In this document: one piece after another, positions 1-5,948 of the stretch
Position numbering within the stretch: position 1 is the first letter of the stretch
Layout: the number at the start of each line of letters is the position of its first letter
Assembly (NCBI RefSeq): GCF_020742175.1
Contig: NZ_DYXM01000140.1
Location: 1 to 10,462 of the forward strand
From: Dietzia timorensis
GTDB taxonomy: Bacteria; Actinomycetota; Actinomycetes; Mycobacteriales; Mycobacteriaceae
Direction: 5' to 3'
DNA: 10,462 nucleotides
Notes under the pieces: model-generated
The model's database searches: none
What the model was told of the DNA's origin: nothing
Seen by the model: the letters and a program-made list of their open reading frames with translations, nothing else
Program-made: the position numbers and the translations under genes

Positions 1-147
1 GCGTCGTTGACCACGGAACGACGCGTGGATGCCACGCTCGCGTCTATGCGCCAGGTGATGAGCGAAGAGAAGATCGCCGCTCCTGCGATCATCGTCATCG
101 GTGACGTGGCGGGCCTGCCCCAGGTGCTGGCGCCTACACAGTTCTAA
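1..147 (+). CDS. cobA: Uroporphyrinogen-III C-methyltransferase, C-terminal fragment (5' end outside window)
   Basis: Frame 1 is open from the first base to a TAA stop and encodes 48 residues. They contain the typical end of SUMT/CobA/CysG-type methylases: a TTERRVDATL segment followed by APAIIVIGDVAGL, which matches the family's closing 'aPa-iiVvGeVv-L' strand. The family methylates uroporphyrinogen III at C2 and C7 with S-adenosylmethionine to give precorrin-2, the branch point to sirohaem and cobalamin. The catalytic core lies off the window. In M. tuberculosis the equivalent gene (Rv2847c) also sits near proS, which supports the call. The stop overlaps the stop of the convergent mannosyltransferase gene, so no separate terminator fits between them. 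A GCCCC/GGGGC inverted repeat at 166-185 lies inside the neighbour's 3' end but has no U-tract. Whether the missing part is a stand-alone CobA or a CysG-like fusion cannot be seen. Confidence 0.8.
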   Translation, partial: ASLTTERRVDATLASMRQVMSEEKIAAPAIIVIGDVAGLPQVLAPTQF

Positions 148-1487
148 CCATTCGAGCGTGCGGGAGCCCCTGGGGCCTTCGGGGCGCGGACCTTCGCCGT
201 CAGGAGGTAGGCTCCGATAAGCGTGCCGAGCCACACGACCAGGTAAGGCTCGTGCAGGATGATTCCCCACGGCTCAATCAGTGCCTGCCCGGACATAAAC
301 CAGCCGGTCCCGATCCATAGTCCCTCGGGTTGTTCGGCGACAGGCCATGTGAAGGTCCAGGCCCCTATGAAAAAGTAGAGGACGAACGGGAGTACCCAGG
401 CCAGGAGCGCCCATCCGCGGCGCGCATGCTGGATGAGCAGGTGCACGAGCACGACCATGAGCGGCACAAACCACACCCAATGGTGGCCCCACGAGAACGG
501 CGAGATGACGCATCCTGTCATGCCGGAGATGACGAATGCGAGCTGAGGCTGCCCACGAAAGTGGACGCGGTATGCCACGGCGAGGCCGACAGCCGCGCAG
601 ACGAGGGCCACGAAGAGCCAGACCAAGCGTGGGGTGCCACCGTCGAAAAAATAGTAGGCGAGCACGCCGCTCGCGGACTGGTTGCTAGGCGCCGCGATGT
701 CCCCGATGCGCTCGGCCTCGAAAAGACCTCCTGTCCAGAAATGGAGCGAATCACGAGGCGCGGCGATGGCACCGACGATGATCGTGCCGACGAATGCCGC
801 GACTCCCATGAACATCGAGCGGTACTGCTTGGTGACGAGGTAGTGGATCCACAGGAAGCCCGGCGTGAGTTTGATGCCGGCCGCGATGCCGGTGAGAGCA
901 CCTCGCCAACGCCCCTTCGCTGCGGCATCGAGAACCATGAGCGCGAGTAGAACCATGTTGATCTGGCCCAGCCAGAAGGTCGTGCGCACCGGTTCGGTGA
1001 ACACCATCGTTGCCGCGAAGAAGATCGACGCCCAGAGAAGCCGATTGTCCCGGCGATAGCCGAGCCACGAAAGCATCGTCCAGCACACGACAACCGTCGA
1101 CGCCGCGATGAGTCCGAGCCACGCTGCTTCCATGAGCTGGAAGGAGAGGTTCGCGAGCACCACGAACAATGCCGCCGAGAACGGGGTGTACGTGTACGGC
1201 ATCGGACCGCGCCAGCTCTGCGATGGATCCAGAGAGTGGATGAGACCGTCATATAGCGGCAGTGAGTTCGACACGTACTCGCCGCCCCATCGATAAACGT
1301 GGAGATCGGTGAGCAGGTTGTAGATTCCCCAATAGTTGAGCTGATCGTCGGGGAAAGTGACGACACAGAACAGGGATATGACGCCGGTGATGCCCAGAAC
1401 CGCAACGAGCGTCCGGGGAATAACCCGTTCCACGGCGGGCTCTTCCGTCGCGGGCCGGGAAGCAAGAAAATCGCGAATCTTGGGCAT
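144..1487 (-). CDS. GT87-family polyprenol-phosphate-mannose-dependent mannosyltransferase (integral membrane)
   Basis: A 447-residue, very hydrophobic protein with about ten or more predicted membrane helices and a short basic/Pro-Ala tail (431-447). It fits the GT-C glycosyltransferase family GT87 (PimE, Rv2181/MptC type), which adds alpha-1,2-mannose from polyprenyl-phosphomannose to PIM, lipomannan or lipoarabinomannan outside the membrane. Visible family marks: Asp61 in TDLHVYRWGG after the first helix, where the catalytic Asp of PimE lies; YTYTP (98-102); EPVR...GQIN (165-177); a GIAAGIKLTPG loop (200-210) with Lys206; and SWGHHWVWF (332-340), whose His pair matches the conserved His region of the family. 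The ATG start has only a weak ribosome site. A TAAGTT hexamer at 1547-1552 is a possible -10 element. yaaA lies 118 nt upstream on the same strand. The family is clear; the exact acceptor and the mpt/pim name cannot be decided from sequence alone. Confidence 0.88.
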   Translation of the reverse strand: MPKIRDFLASRPATEEPAVERVIPRTLVAVLGITGVISLFCVVTFPDDQLNYWGIYNLLTDLHVYRWGGEYVSNSLPLYDGLIHSLDPSQSWRGPMPYTYTPFSAALFVVLANLSFQLMEAAWLGLIAASTVVVCWTMLSWLGYRRDNRLLWASIFFAATMVFTEPVRTTFWLGQINMVLLALMVLDAAAKGRWRGALTGIAAGIKLTPGFLWIHYLVTKQYRSMFMGVAAFVGTIIVGAIAAPRDSLHFWTGGLFEAERIGDIAAPSNQSASGVLAYYFFDGGTPRLVWLFVALVCAAVGLAVAYRVHFRGQPQLAFVISGMTGCVISPFSWGHHWVWFVPLMVVLVHLLIQHARRGWALLAWVLPFVLYFFIGAWTFTWPVAEQPEGLWIGTGWFMSGQALIEPWGIILHEPYLVVWLGTLIGAYLLTAKVRAPKAPGAPARSNG

Positions 1488-1605
1488 GGTCAGTGCATCG
1501 CATTCCGGAAGTCGTTGGTTACTCTCTCAGACCTGCATACACCCGTAACTTACCCTGTTAGGCGAGGCGCGCCCTGATTTCGGTAACGCTTCTCTTCGCC
1601 GACAC

Positions 1606-2376
1606 CTATTGTTCTCTCAGCACCATGGTGAGCGCGCGAGGATTCTCTCCATCCACGTCGAGCTCGATCCCCGCCTTCGAGGCGACTCGGCGCAGCGAGC
1701 GGACGTCGTCGATCGTCGCGCGGGAGGACACGAGAGCCCTTGTGAGTACGCCCTTGTAATGCTTGTTGAAGTGGGTGATCACCTTGCGGCTGCCGTCGGG
1801 TAAAACGCTGACCACGTCGACCGTCACCGCGCCCGGGTCTGGGCCGAGCGCGCGGTAGCCCCCACTGCGAAGGTCGACGACGAGTTCCTCATCGAAATCG
1901 GCGAGGGCCTCCGTCAATGGACCGGTCCAGCGGCTCCGGAGGGTACCGCCCGTGGGTAGTGACGACGATGCGCTGAGCCTGTAATGGGGGATCTGGTCGG
2001 CGGCGCCGACGAGACCGAACAACGCCGAGCCCACGAGGATCGTGTCGCGGGCGCGGTCCTTACGTGCCTTTGTCAGCGAGCCGAAGTCCAGGGCGTCGTA
2101 CAGGACGCCGGTATAGCGCGAGATCGCCGGCGCAGTCGGGGCGGAGAGCAGCTCGGCATTGGCCTCGAGCTCGGCGGGCGCCTGCTTCTCGGACAGGCCG
2201 AGCGCCTTCGCTGCAATCTCCGCGGGTCCTGCGCACAGCGCGGAAAGCTCGGTGACGAGAGCGCGGCGCAGCGACGTCACCCCCTGGTGTTCCGAGAAGC
2301 TCAGCGCCTCGAGATCGAGAGGAGCGTCCGAGCCGCCGAAGGACTTGGTTTCGGAAGGGGGGAGGAGAATACGCAC
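1606..2376 (-). CDS. yaaA: Peroxide stress protein YaaA (DUF328/UPF0246)
   Basis: A 256-residue protein with the full YaaA motif series: LLPPSETK at residues 4-11, YTGVLYDAL (88-96), ILVGSALFG followed by IPHYRLS (129-135), VVDLRSGGY (ending 174) and HFNKHYKG (202-209). YaaA is a cytoplasmic DNA-binding protein with a helix-hairpin-helix-like fold. In E. coli it lowers free intracellular iron during hydrogen peroxide stress and so limits Fenton damage. Its role in Actinobacteria is inferred. I chose the GTG at 2376 because family members begin a few residues before LLPPSE and because a -10-like TATTCT lies 8 nt upstream. A TTG three codons earlier (2385) is the alternative. Neither has a Shine-Dalgarno sequence. 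The length is normal for the family. The gene is divergent from proS; the mannosyltransferase gene follows 118 nt downstream. A GGCGCGCC palindrome at 1566-1573 lies in that spacer. Confidence 0.88.
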   Translation of the reverse strand: MRILLPPSETKSFGGSDAPLDLEALSFSEHQGVTSLRRALVTELSALCAGPAEIAAKALGLSEKQAPAELEANAELLSAPTAPAISRYTGVLYDALDFGSLTKARKDRARDTILVGSALFGLVGAADQIPHYRLSASSSLPTGGTLRSRWTGPLTEALADFDEELVVDLRSGGYRALGPDPGAVTVDVVSVLPDGSRKVITHFNKHYKGVLTRALVSSRATIDDVRSLRRVASKAGIELDVDGENPRALTMVLREQ

Positions 2377-2384
2377 GAGCGTCA

Positions 2385-2390
2385 AGAATA
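2385..2390 (-). promoter_or_regulatory. Possible -10 element of yaaA (TATTCT)
   Basis: On the minus strand TATTCT fits the mycobacterial SigA-type TANNNT -10 pattern and ends 8 nt before the proposed GTG start. No good -35 hexamer is seen 16-19 nt further upstream, where an AAGACC-like sequence lies. With no ribosome site, this spacing suggests a leaderless or nearly leaderless mRNA. This is inference from spacing and hexamer only. Confidence 0.3.
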
Positions 2391-2440
2391 GTCGCGCAGG
2401 GTTTTGCGGGGTCTTGTGGGCGGCGAGGCAGCGCTGCGGA

Positions 2441-2446
2441 TAACCT
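2441..2446 (+). promoter_or_regulatory. Possible -10 element of proS (TAACCT)
   Basis: TAACCT matches TANNNT and ends 8 nt before the GTG start of proS, the same spacing as at the divergent yaaA. No -35 match is convincing; TTGTGG at 2414-2419 is 21 nt away, which is too far. The region before the GTG has no good Shine-Dalgarno sequence, only a GGG at 2447-2449. This supports a very short or absent leader. Confidence 0.3.
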
Positions 2447-2454
2447 GGGTAACC

Positions 2455-4200
2455 GTGATTGAGCGCCTATCTCATTTGTTCCTTCGTACGCTTCGCGACG
2501 ATCCCGCCGATGCCGAGGTGATCAGCCATAAGCTGCTGGTCCGCGCCGGCTATGTGCGACGGGTGGCGCCGGGCGTGTACTCCTGGCTACCGCTGGGCCT
2601 TCGTACTCTTCGCCGTATCGAGGACATCGTGCGCGAGGAGATGAACGCCATCGGCGGCCAGGAGATCCTCCTTCCCGCGCTGCTGCCGCGCGAGCCGTAC
2701 GAGAAGAGCAACCGATGGACCGAGTACGGCCCGTCGCTGTTCCGCGTCAAGGACCGTAAGGGCGCCGATATGCTGCTCGGTCCCACCCACGAGGAGCTTT
2801 TCACCCTCACCGTGCAAGGCGAGTACTCCTCCTACAAGGATCTGCCCGCGACCCTGTACCAGATCCAGACGAAGTATCGCGACGAGGAACGGCCCCGCGC
2901 GGGCATCCTGCGCGGCCGCGAGTTCGTGATGAAGGACTCGTACTCCTTTGACGTCGACGATGCTGGGCTCGACCGGTCCTACGATGCCCACCGCGGTGCG
3001 TACCAGCGAATCTTCGATCGTCTCGGCGTGGACTACGTGATCGTCAAGGCGACATCCGGGGCGATGGGCGGATCGGCGTCCGAGGAGTTTCTCGCCGTCG
3101 CGCCCGCAGGCGAGGACACCTTTGTCCGTTCGACCGGCGGAGACTACGCCGCGAACGTCGAGGCGGTGACGACACCGGCGCCCCAGGCCCTGGATTATTC
3201 GGGCACGCCTGAGGCGGTCGTGCACGACACCCCGGACGCGACGACGATCGACGCGCTGGTCGAATGGGCCAACGCCGCCGAACTCGGCCGCACCGTCACC
3301 GGAGCCGACACGCTCAAGTGCGTCATGGTCAAGGTTCGCGAGCCTGGCAAGGAGTCCGAACTCGTCGGTATCGGCGTGCCGGGCGACCGCGAGGTGGACA
3401 TGAAACGCCTCGAGGCCTCCTTCGAACCCGCGACAGTGGAGCTCCTCGACGAAGAGGACTTCAAGAACAACCCGTTCCTCGTCAAGGGATACATCGGCCC
3501 GCGAGGACTCGAGCGCAACGACGTGCGCTTCCTGGTCGACCCGCGCATCGTCTCGGGCACGGCGTGGATCTCGGGCGCCGACGAACCCAACCGGCACGTC
3601 GTGGACTTGGTCTGCGGACGCGACTTCACCCCGAGCGGCACGATCGAGGCGGCAGAGGTGCGCGAGGGCGATCCGGCTCCGGACGGCTCCGGCACGTTGA
3701 CCTTGCAGCGTGGCATCGAGATCGGCCACATCTTCCAGCTCGGCCGTAAGTACACCGACGCCTTTGGCTTCGACGTGCTCGGCGAGAACGGCAAGCCGGC
3801 TCGGGTCACGATGGGCTCGTACGGCATCGGCATATCCCGCCTGATGGCGGTGCTCGCCGAGCAGCGGGCGGACGAGAAGGGCCTGTCGTGGCCCTCCGCG
3901 GCCGCGCCGTTCGACGTGCACGTGGTCATCGCCAACAAGGATGAGGAAGCAGCGCGCGGCGCCGAGGAACTCGCGCAGGCTTTCGACCACGCCGGGCTCC
4001 AGGTGCTTTTCGATGACCGCAAGGCCTCGCCGGGCGTGAAGTTCAAGGACTCCGAGCTCTTGGGTATGCCGTGGGTCGTCGTCGTCGGGCGCGGCTGGTC
4101 CGAGGGGACCGTCGAGCTTCGCGAACGCGCGACCGGCGAGGTCACGCAGGTTCCCGTCGAAGGTGCCGCCGAGACGATCGTCGCAAGGCTGCGGGACTAG
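2455..4200 (+). CDS. proS: Prolyl-tRNA synthetase, bacterial type with editing domain
   Basis: The 581-residue product attaches proline to tRNA-Pro in the cytoplasm (class II synthetase). Order of parts: N-terminal half of the catalytic core, starting with LFLRTLRDDPADAEV as in mycobacterial ProRS; the substrate loop GPTHEE (109-114); motif 2 beginning YRDEERPRAG (141-150); the INS/YbaK-like editing domain at roughly 225-410; motif 3 with GSYGIGISR (454-462); and an anticodon-binding domain (about 480-575). In the editing domain, Lys288 aligns by eye with the Lys279 that E. coli ProRS needs to clear Ala-tRNA-Pro, and GYIGP (345-349) is the conserved loop, so editing is probably active. I chose GTG 2455 because the mycobacterial protein starts at the equivalent place and has nearly the same length (582 residues, from memory). 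A TTG at 2404 would add 17 residues unlike the family. The gene converges with the DUF4439 gene, 49 nt between stops. Confidence 0.97.
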   Translation: MIERLSHLFLRTLRDDPADAEVISHKLLVRAGYVRRVAPGVYSWLPLGLRTLRRIEDIVREEMNAIGGQEILLPALLPREPYEKSNRWTEYGPSLFRVKDRKGADMLLGPTHEELFTLTVQGEYSSYKDLPATLYQIQTKYRDEERPRAGILRGREFVMKDSYSFDVDDAGLDRSYDAHRGAYQRIFDRLGVDYVIVKATSGAMGGSASEEFLAVAPAGEDTFVRSTGGDYAANVEAVTTPAPQALDYSGTPEAVVHDTPDATTIDALVEWANAAELGRTVTGADTLKCVMVKVREPGKESELVGIGVPGDREVDMKRLEASFEPATVELLDEEDFKNNPFLVKGYIGPRGLERNDVRFLVDPRIVSGTAWISGADEPNRHVVDLVCGRDFTPSGTIEAAEVREGDPAPDGSGTLTLQRGIEIGHIFQLGRKYTDAFGFDVLGENGKPARVTMGSYGIGISRLMAVLAEQRADEKGLSWPSAAAPFDVHVVIANKDEEAARGAEELAQAFDHAGLQVLFDDRKASPGVKFKDSELLGMPWVVVVGRGWSEGTVELRERATGEVTQVPVEGAAETIVARLRD

Positions 4201-4231
4201 ACGCTAACCGGGCCTCGGCTCGTCACCCGTG

Positions 4232-4271
4232 CTCCCCGCTGGACTTCGGCTACAGGCCGGGAAGTGGGGAG
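4232..4271. terminator. Weak candidate bidirectional terminator between proS and the DUF4439 gene
   Basis: CTCCCC (4232-4237) is repeated inverted as GGGGAG (4266-4271), spanning the end of the convergent DUF4439 gene. A second imperfect pair, CCGGGCCT (4208-4215) with AGGCCGGG (4254-4261), could form instead. Neither has a U-rich tail on either strand, so a classical intrinsic terminator is not shown. In this GC-rich sequence such pairs also arise by chance. Confidence 0.22.
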
Positions 4272-4651
4272 AACGGGGCGCCGGGGATGATGTTGCGCCA
4301 CCTGGCCATCTGCACCGTGGCCTTCTCCAGGGCATCAGCCGCGAACGCGCGCTGCTGCTCCGTCTGGTCTTCTGCCGCCAGCTGCGAGGCCCAACCCTCG
4401 CACGCATCCGATTCGAGCCTGACGGCGAAGATCAGGGCATCCCAGGACGTCTCGAGCGGCTCGCTCGTGCTGTATCCAGCTTCCGCCGGAGGAGCGTCCG
4501 GCCACAGCAGCTGTGCGCGGTCAGAAAGCGAGCGGTGCTGCTCGAGCATCCGCCGGCACGCCGCATTGATGGTCGAGTCCGCGAGCGGGAGGATGAGCCC
4601 GTAGCCATAGGCGGCCGCGTGTTCGGCGCGAAGTCCGTCGAAGTTCGTCAT
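4250..4651 (-). CDS. DUF4439 ferritin-like domain protein (Rv2844-like)
   Basis: A 133-residue, mostly helical soluble protein without signal peptide or membrane segment. It has the DUF4439 pattern: LRAEHAAAYGYG (7-18) opening helix A, MLEQHRSLSDRAQLL (35-49) in helix B with an E-x-H pair (Glu37, His39), and ALIFAVRLESDACEGW (72-87) in helix C with Glu80. These acidic and His residues sit where ferritin-like folds often bind iron, but helix D (ALEKATVQMARW) lacks an obvious ExxH, so metal binding is uncertain. The ATG at 4651 is preceded by AGGGAG 9 nt upstream (4661-4666 complement). A longer frame to 4735 would overlap the lipoprotein gene and has no family support. The lipoprotein gene ends 29 nt upstream on the same strand, so the two are probably cotranscribed. 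The same pair (Rv2843-Rv2844) lies next to proS in M. tuberculosis. Molecular function is unknown. Confidence 0.8.
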   Translation of the reverse strand: MTNFDGLRAEHAAAYGYGLILPLADSTINAACRRMLEQHRSLSDRAQLLWPDAPPAEAGYSTSEPLETSWDALIFAVRLESDACEGWASQLAAEDQTEQQRAFAADALEKATVQMARWRNIIPGAPFSPLPGL

Positions 4652-4680
4652 GTACGTGTGCTCCCTTTTCCTCTTACGTC

Positions 4681-5214
4681 CTACCGCGATCGGCCCAGCG
4701 CGACGCCCAGCGATACCTGAGCCAACGCGCTGCATGCCGCACCTACCGAACCGGCGAGCGCGCTGGGGTATCCCTCGAGAATCGCGGCGGCCTCCCGTGC
4801 CGTCCGGCCGGAGGCGGTGAGCGCCTCGACGACACGATCCAGCGTGGCCGGCTCAACCGCTTCCGGTGTAGGGGCAGAATCGCCCGTGCCCTCGGAGACC
4901 TCGGAGTCTTCGGTCGGCAGCTCCTCTCCGGCGGCCTCGAGAGCCTCGACGAGGGAATCGCGGTGAACCGTGCGCGCCTCGATAACCCGATCCAGTGCAC
5001 CGAATTCGGCGGACTCGGGGTCGAACTGTTCCCGCGCCGATTCCGCCAGGGCGATGTCCGAACGCGATGCGCGCCACGAATCCACGAGCCTGTTCTGTTG
5101 CTCGGAATCCAGCTCGCCGCACGCCGCGACCGAGCCGCCTACCACTGCCAGCCCGGCTGCGAGTCCGACGAGTTTGAACAGTTCGCGGCGGGTGGGCCCG
5201 GGACTGTGCCTCAT
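4681..5214 (-). CDS. Tat-type lipoprotein, helical, partner of the DUF4439 protein (Rv2843-like)
   Basis: The 177-residue product starts with a twin-arginine-like signal (TRRELFKL, Arg9-Arg10), a hydrophobic stretch (15-28) and a lipobox SVAAC with the lipidated Cys at 32. This predicts folded export through Tat and anchoring on the outer face of the membrane. The mature part has a helical half (about 38-98, with ALDRVIEARTVHRDSLVEAL at 73-92), an acidic Ser/Pro linker (99-123) and a second helical, Ala-rich half (124-174). The HRD and later AL...R...A spacing resemble the DUF4439 neighbour, so it may be a diverged copy of the same fold. The ATG at 5214 is fixed by GAGGGG 7 nt upstream (5222-5227 complement) and by the signal peptide; a frame extended to 5343 would bury the signal. 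Divergent from rimP and upstream of the DUF4439 gene. No enzyme function can be assigned. Confidence 0.8.
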   Translation of the reverse strand: MRHSPGPTRRELFKLVGLAAGLAVVGGSVAACGELDSEQQNRLVDSWRASRSDIALAESAREQFDPESAEFGALDRVIEARTVHRDSLVEALEAAGEELPTEDSEVSEGTGDSAPTPEAVEPATLDRVVEALTASGRTAREAAAILEGYPSALAGSVGAACSALAQVSLGVALGRSR

Positions 5215-5246
5215 CGTGAATCCCCTCGTTTCGGGTCGTATAGGAG

Positions 5247-5266
5247 CGGCAGGCACCGGCAGGCAC
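5247..5266. repeat. Two tandem copies of CGGCAGGCAC
   Basis: The 10-bp unit occurs at 5247-5256 and again at 5257-5266 with no gap, in the 159-bp divergent space between the lipoprotein gene and rimP. It lies 33-52 nt upstream of the lipoprotein start, roughly where a -35 region or a regulator site would be. Function is not known; two copies may be a chance duplication. Confidence 0.5.
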
Positions 5267-5331
5267 CTTACGGACTTTCCAACGCACCTGTTTACCGCCT
5301 GCGGGTGCACAGGCTTGTGAGGCGGGGCCGG

Positions 5332-5337
5332 TAAGCT
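5332..5337 (+). promoter_or_regulatory. Possible -10 element of the rimP-nusA-ylxR-infB operon (TAAGCT)
   Basis: TAAGCT fits TANNNT and would place transcription start near 5342-5345, giving a leader of about 30 nt before the rimP GTG. TTGTGA at 5315-5320 resembles a -35 box but is only 11 nt away, so the promoter would have a weak or absent -35. An inverted repeat GCCTG/CAGGC (5297-5301, 5310-5314) and a doubled CATACGA (5345-5351, 5353-5359) flank it. Confidence 0.28.
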
Positions 5338-5373
5338 CGGCACTCATACGAGCATACGAAAGGGCGGTGAGTC

Positions 5374-5913
5374 GTGATTCTCTCCGAGCAGGACCGAGCC
5401 ACCATCGAGTCGATAGTCTCCCAGTTCGGCCTGGACGTCGACCGCATCGACGACTCAGGCACGGCAGAGGGTGCCGCCAGCGTGAAGATCATCGTCGACG
5501 GCGATAAGCCCGTGGGGCTCGACGAACTCGCCGAGGTGTCGAACGCGCTCGACGGACCGTCGCAGGGATGGGGGTCCCCCGAGCAGAAGGTGGTCCTCGA
5601 AGTCTCGAGTCGGGGAGTGGGTGCACCGCTGGAGACGGCGACGCACTTCCGTCGTGCGCGAGGTAGGAAGGCCGAGATCGCGTTCGCCAGTACGGATGCT
5701 CTGTCCGACGTCATAGGCGGTAAGGGGAGCAAGCACAAAGCGCGGATCGGCGATGTCGACGAAGTCGAAGGACGAGTGTGGCTGGTATTCAAGGCGGGAA
5801 AGAGCCTGCACGCCCAGTGGGTCGGCCTCGGTGACATCGAGCGAGCGGTGGTCCAGGTAGAGTTTTCCTCTCCACCACAGGACGAGATCGACCGGTTAGT
5901 GGCAGACTCATAA
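5374..5913 (+). CDS. rimP: Ribosome maturation factor RimP
   Basis: A 179-residue cytoplasmic protein that helps mature the 30S ribosomal subunit. The N-terminal KH-like domain (about 1-90) includes ASVKIIVDGDKPVGLDELAEV and ends in VVLEVSSRGVGAPLETATHFRRARGRK, the family's 'lEVsSPGvdRPL...hfrRa-G' block. The C-terminal SH3-like domain (about 95-170) follows. In the core motif the usual Pro is Arg and the usual Arg-Pro is Ala-Pro, so this copy is somewhat diverged. The insert KGSKHKARIGDVDEVEG gives a basic surface that may touch rRNA. Start: GTG at 5374, 9 nt after GAAAGGG (5358-5364). It is the first gene of the operon; nusA follows after 35 nt. The rimP-nusA-ylxR-infB order is widely conserved in bacteria, which makes the identification firm. 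Confidence 0.93.
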   Translation: MILSEQDRATIESIVSQFGLDVDRIDDSGTAEGAASVKIIVDGDKPVGLDELAEVSNALDGPSQGWGSPEQKVVLEVSSRGVGAPLETATHFRRARGRKAEIAFASTDALSDVIGGKGSKHKARIGDVDEVEGRVWLVFKAGKSLHAQWVGLGDIERAVVQVEFSSPPQDEIDRLVADS

Positions 5914-5948
5914 TTCGAGAGTCTTTTGGCTAGGAGACGGAAGCTGCA

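Noticed and set aside
518..1465. 315-codon frame overlapping the mannosyltransferase gene on the same strand
   Set aside because: Ser/Arg-rich out-of-frame shadow; the other frame gives a coherent GT87 protein with membrane helices and motifs.
1566..1573. GGCGCGCC palindrome as an operator
   Set aside because: Eight-base GC palindromes are frequent at this composition, and nothing else marks it as a regulator site.
2404..2454. Upstream TTG start adding 17 residues to ProS
   Set aside because: The extension does not resemble ProRS and would cover the -10-like TAACCT; GTG 2455 matches the family start and length.
2587..3990. 467-codon open frame antisense to proS
   Set aside because: Explained by high GC at third positions of proS; no start signal, domain or plausible composition.
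4652..4735. 28-residue N-terminal extension of the DUF4439 protein
   Set aside because: It would run into the lipoprotein gene in another frame. ATG 4651 has a good ribosome site and begins the conserved domain.
5215..5343. 43-residue N-terminal extension of the lipoprotein
   Set aside because: It would place the Tat signal internally, and the true ATG has GAGGGG at 7 nt.
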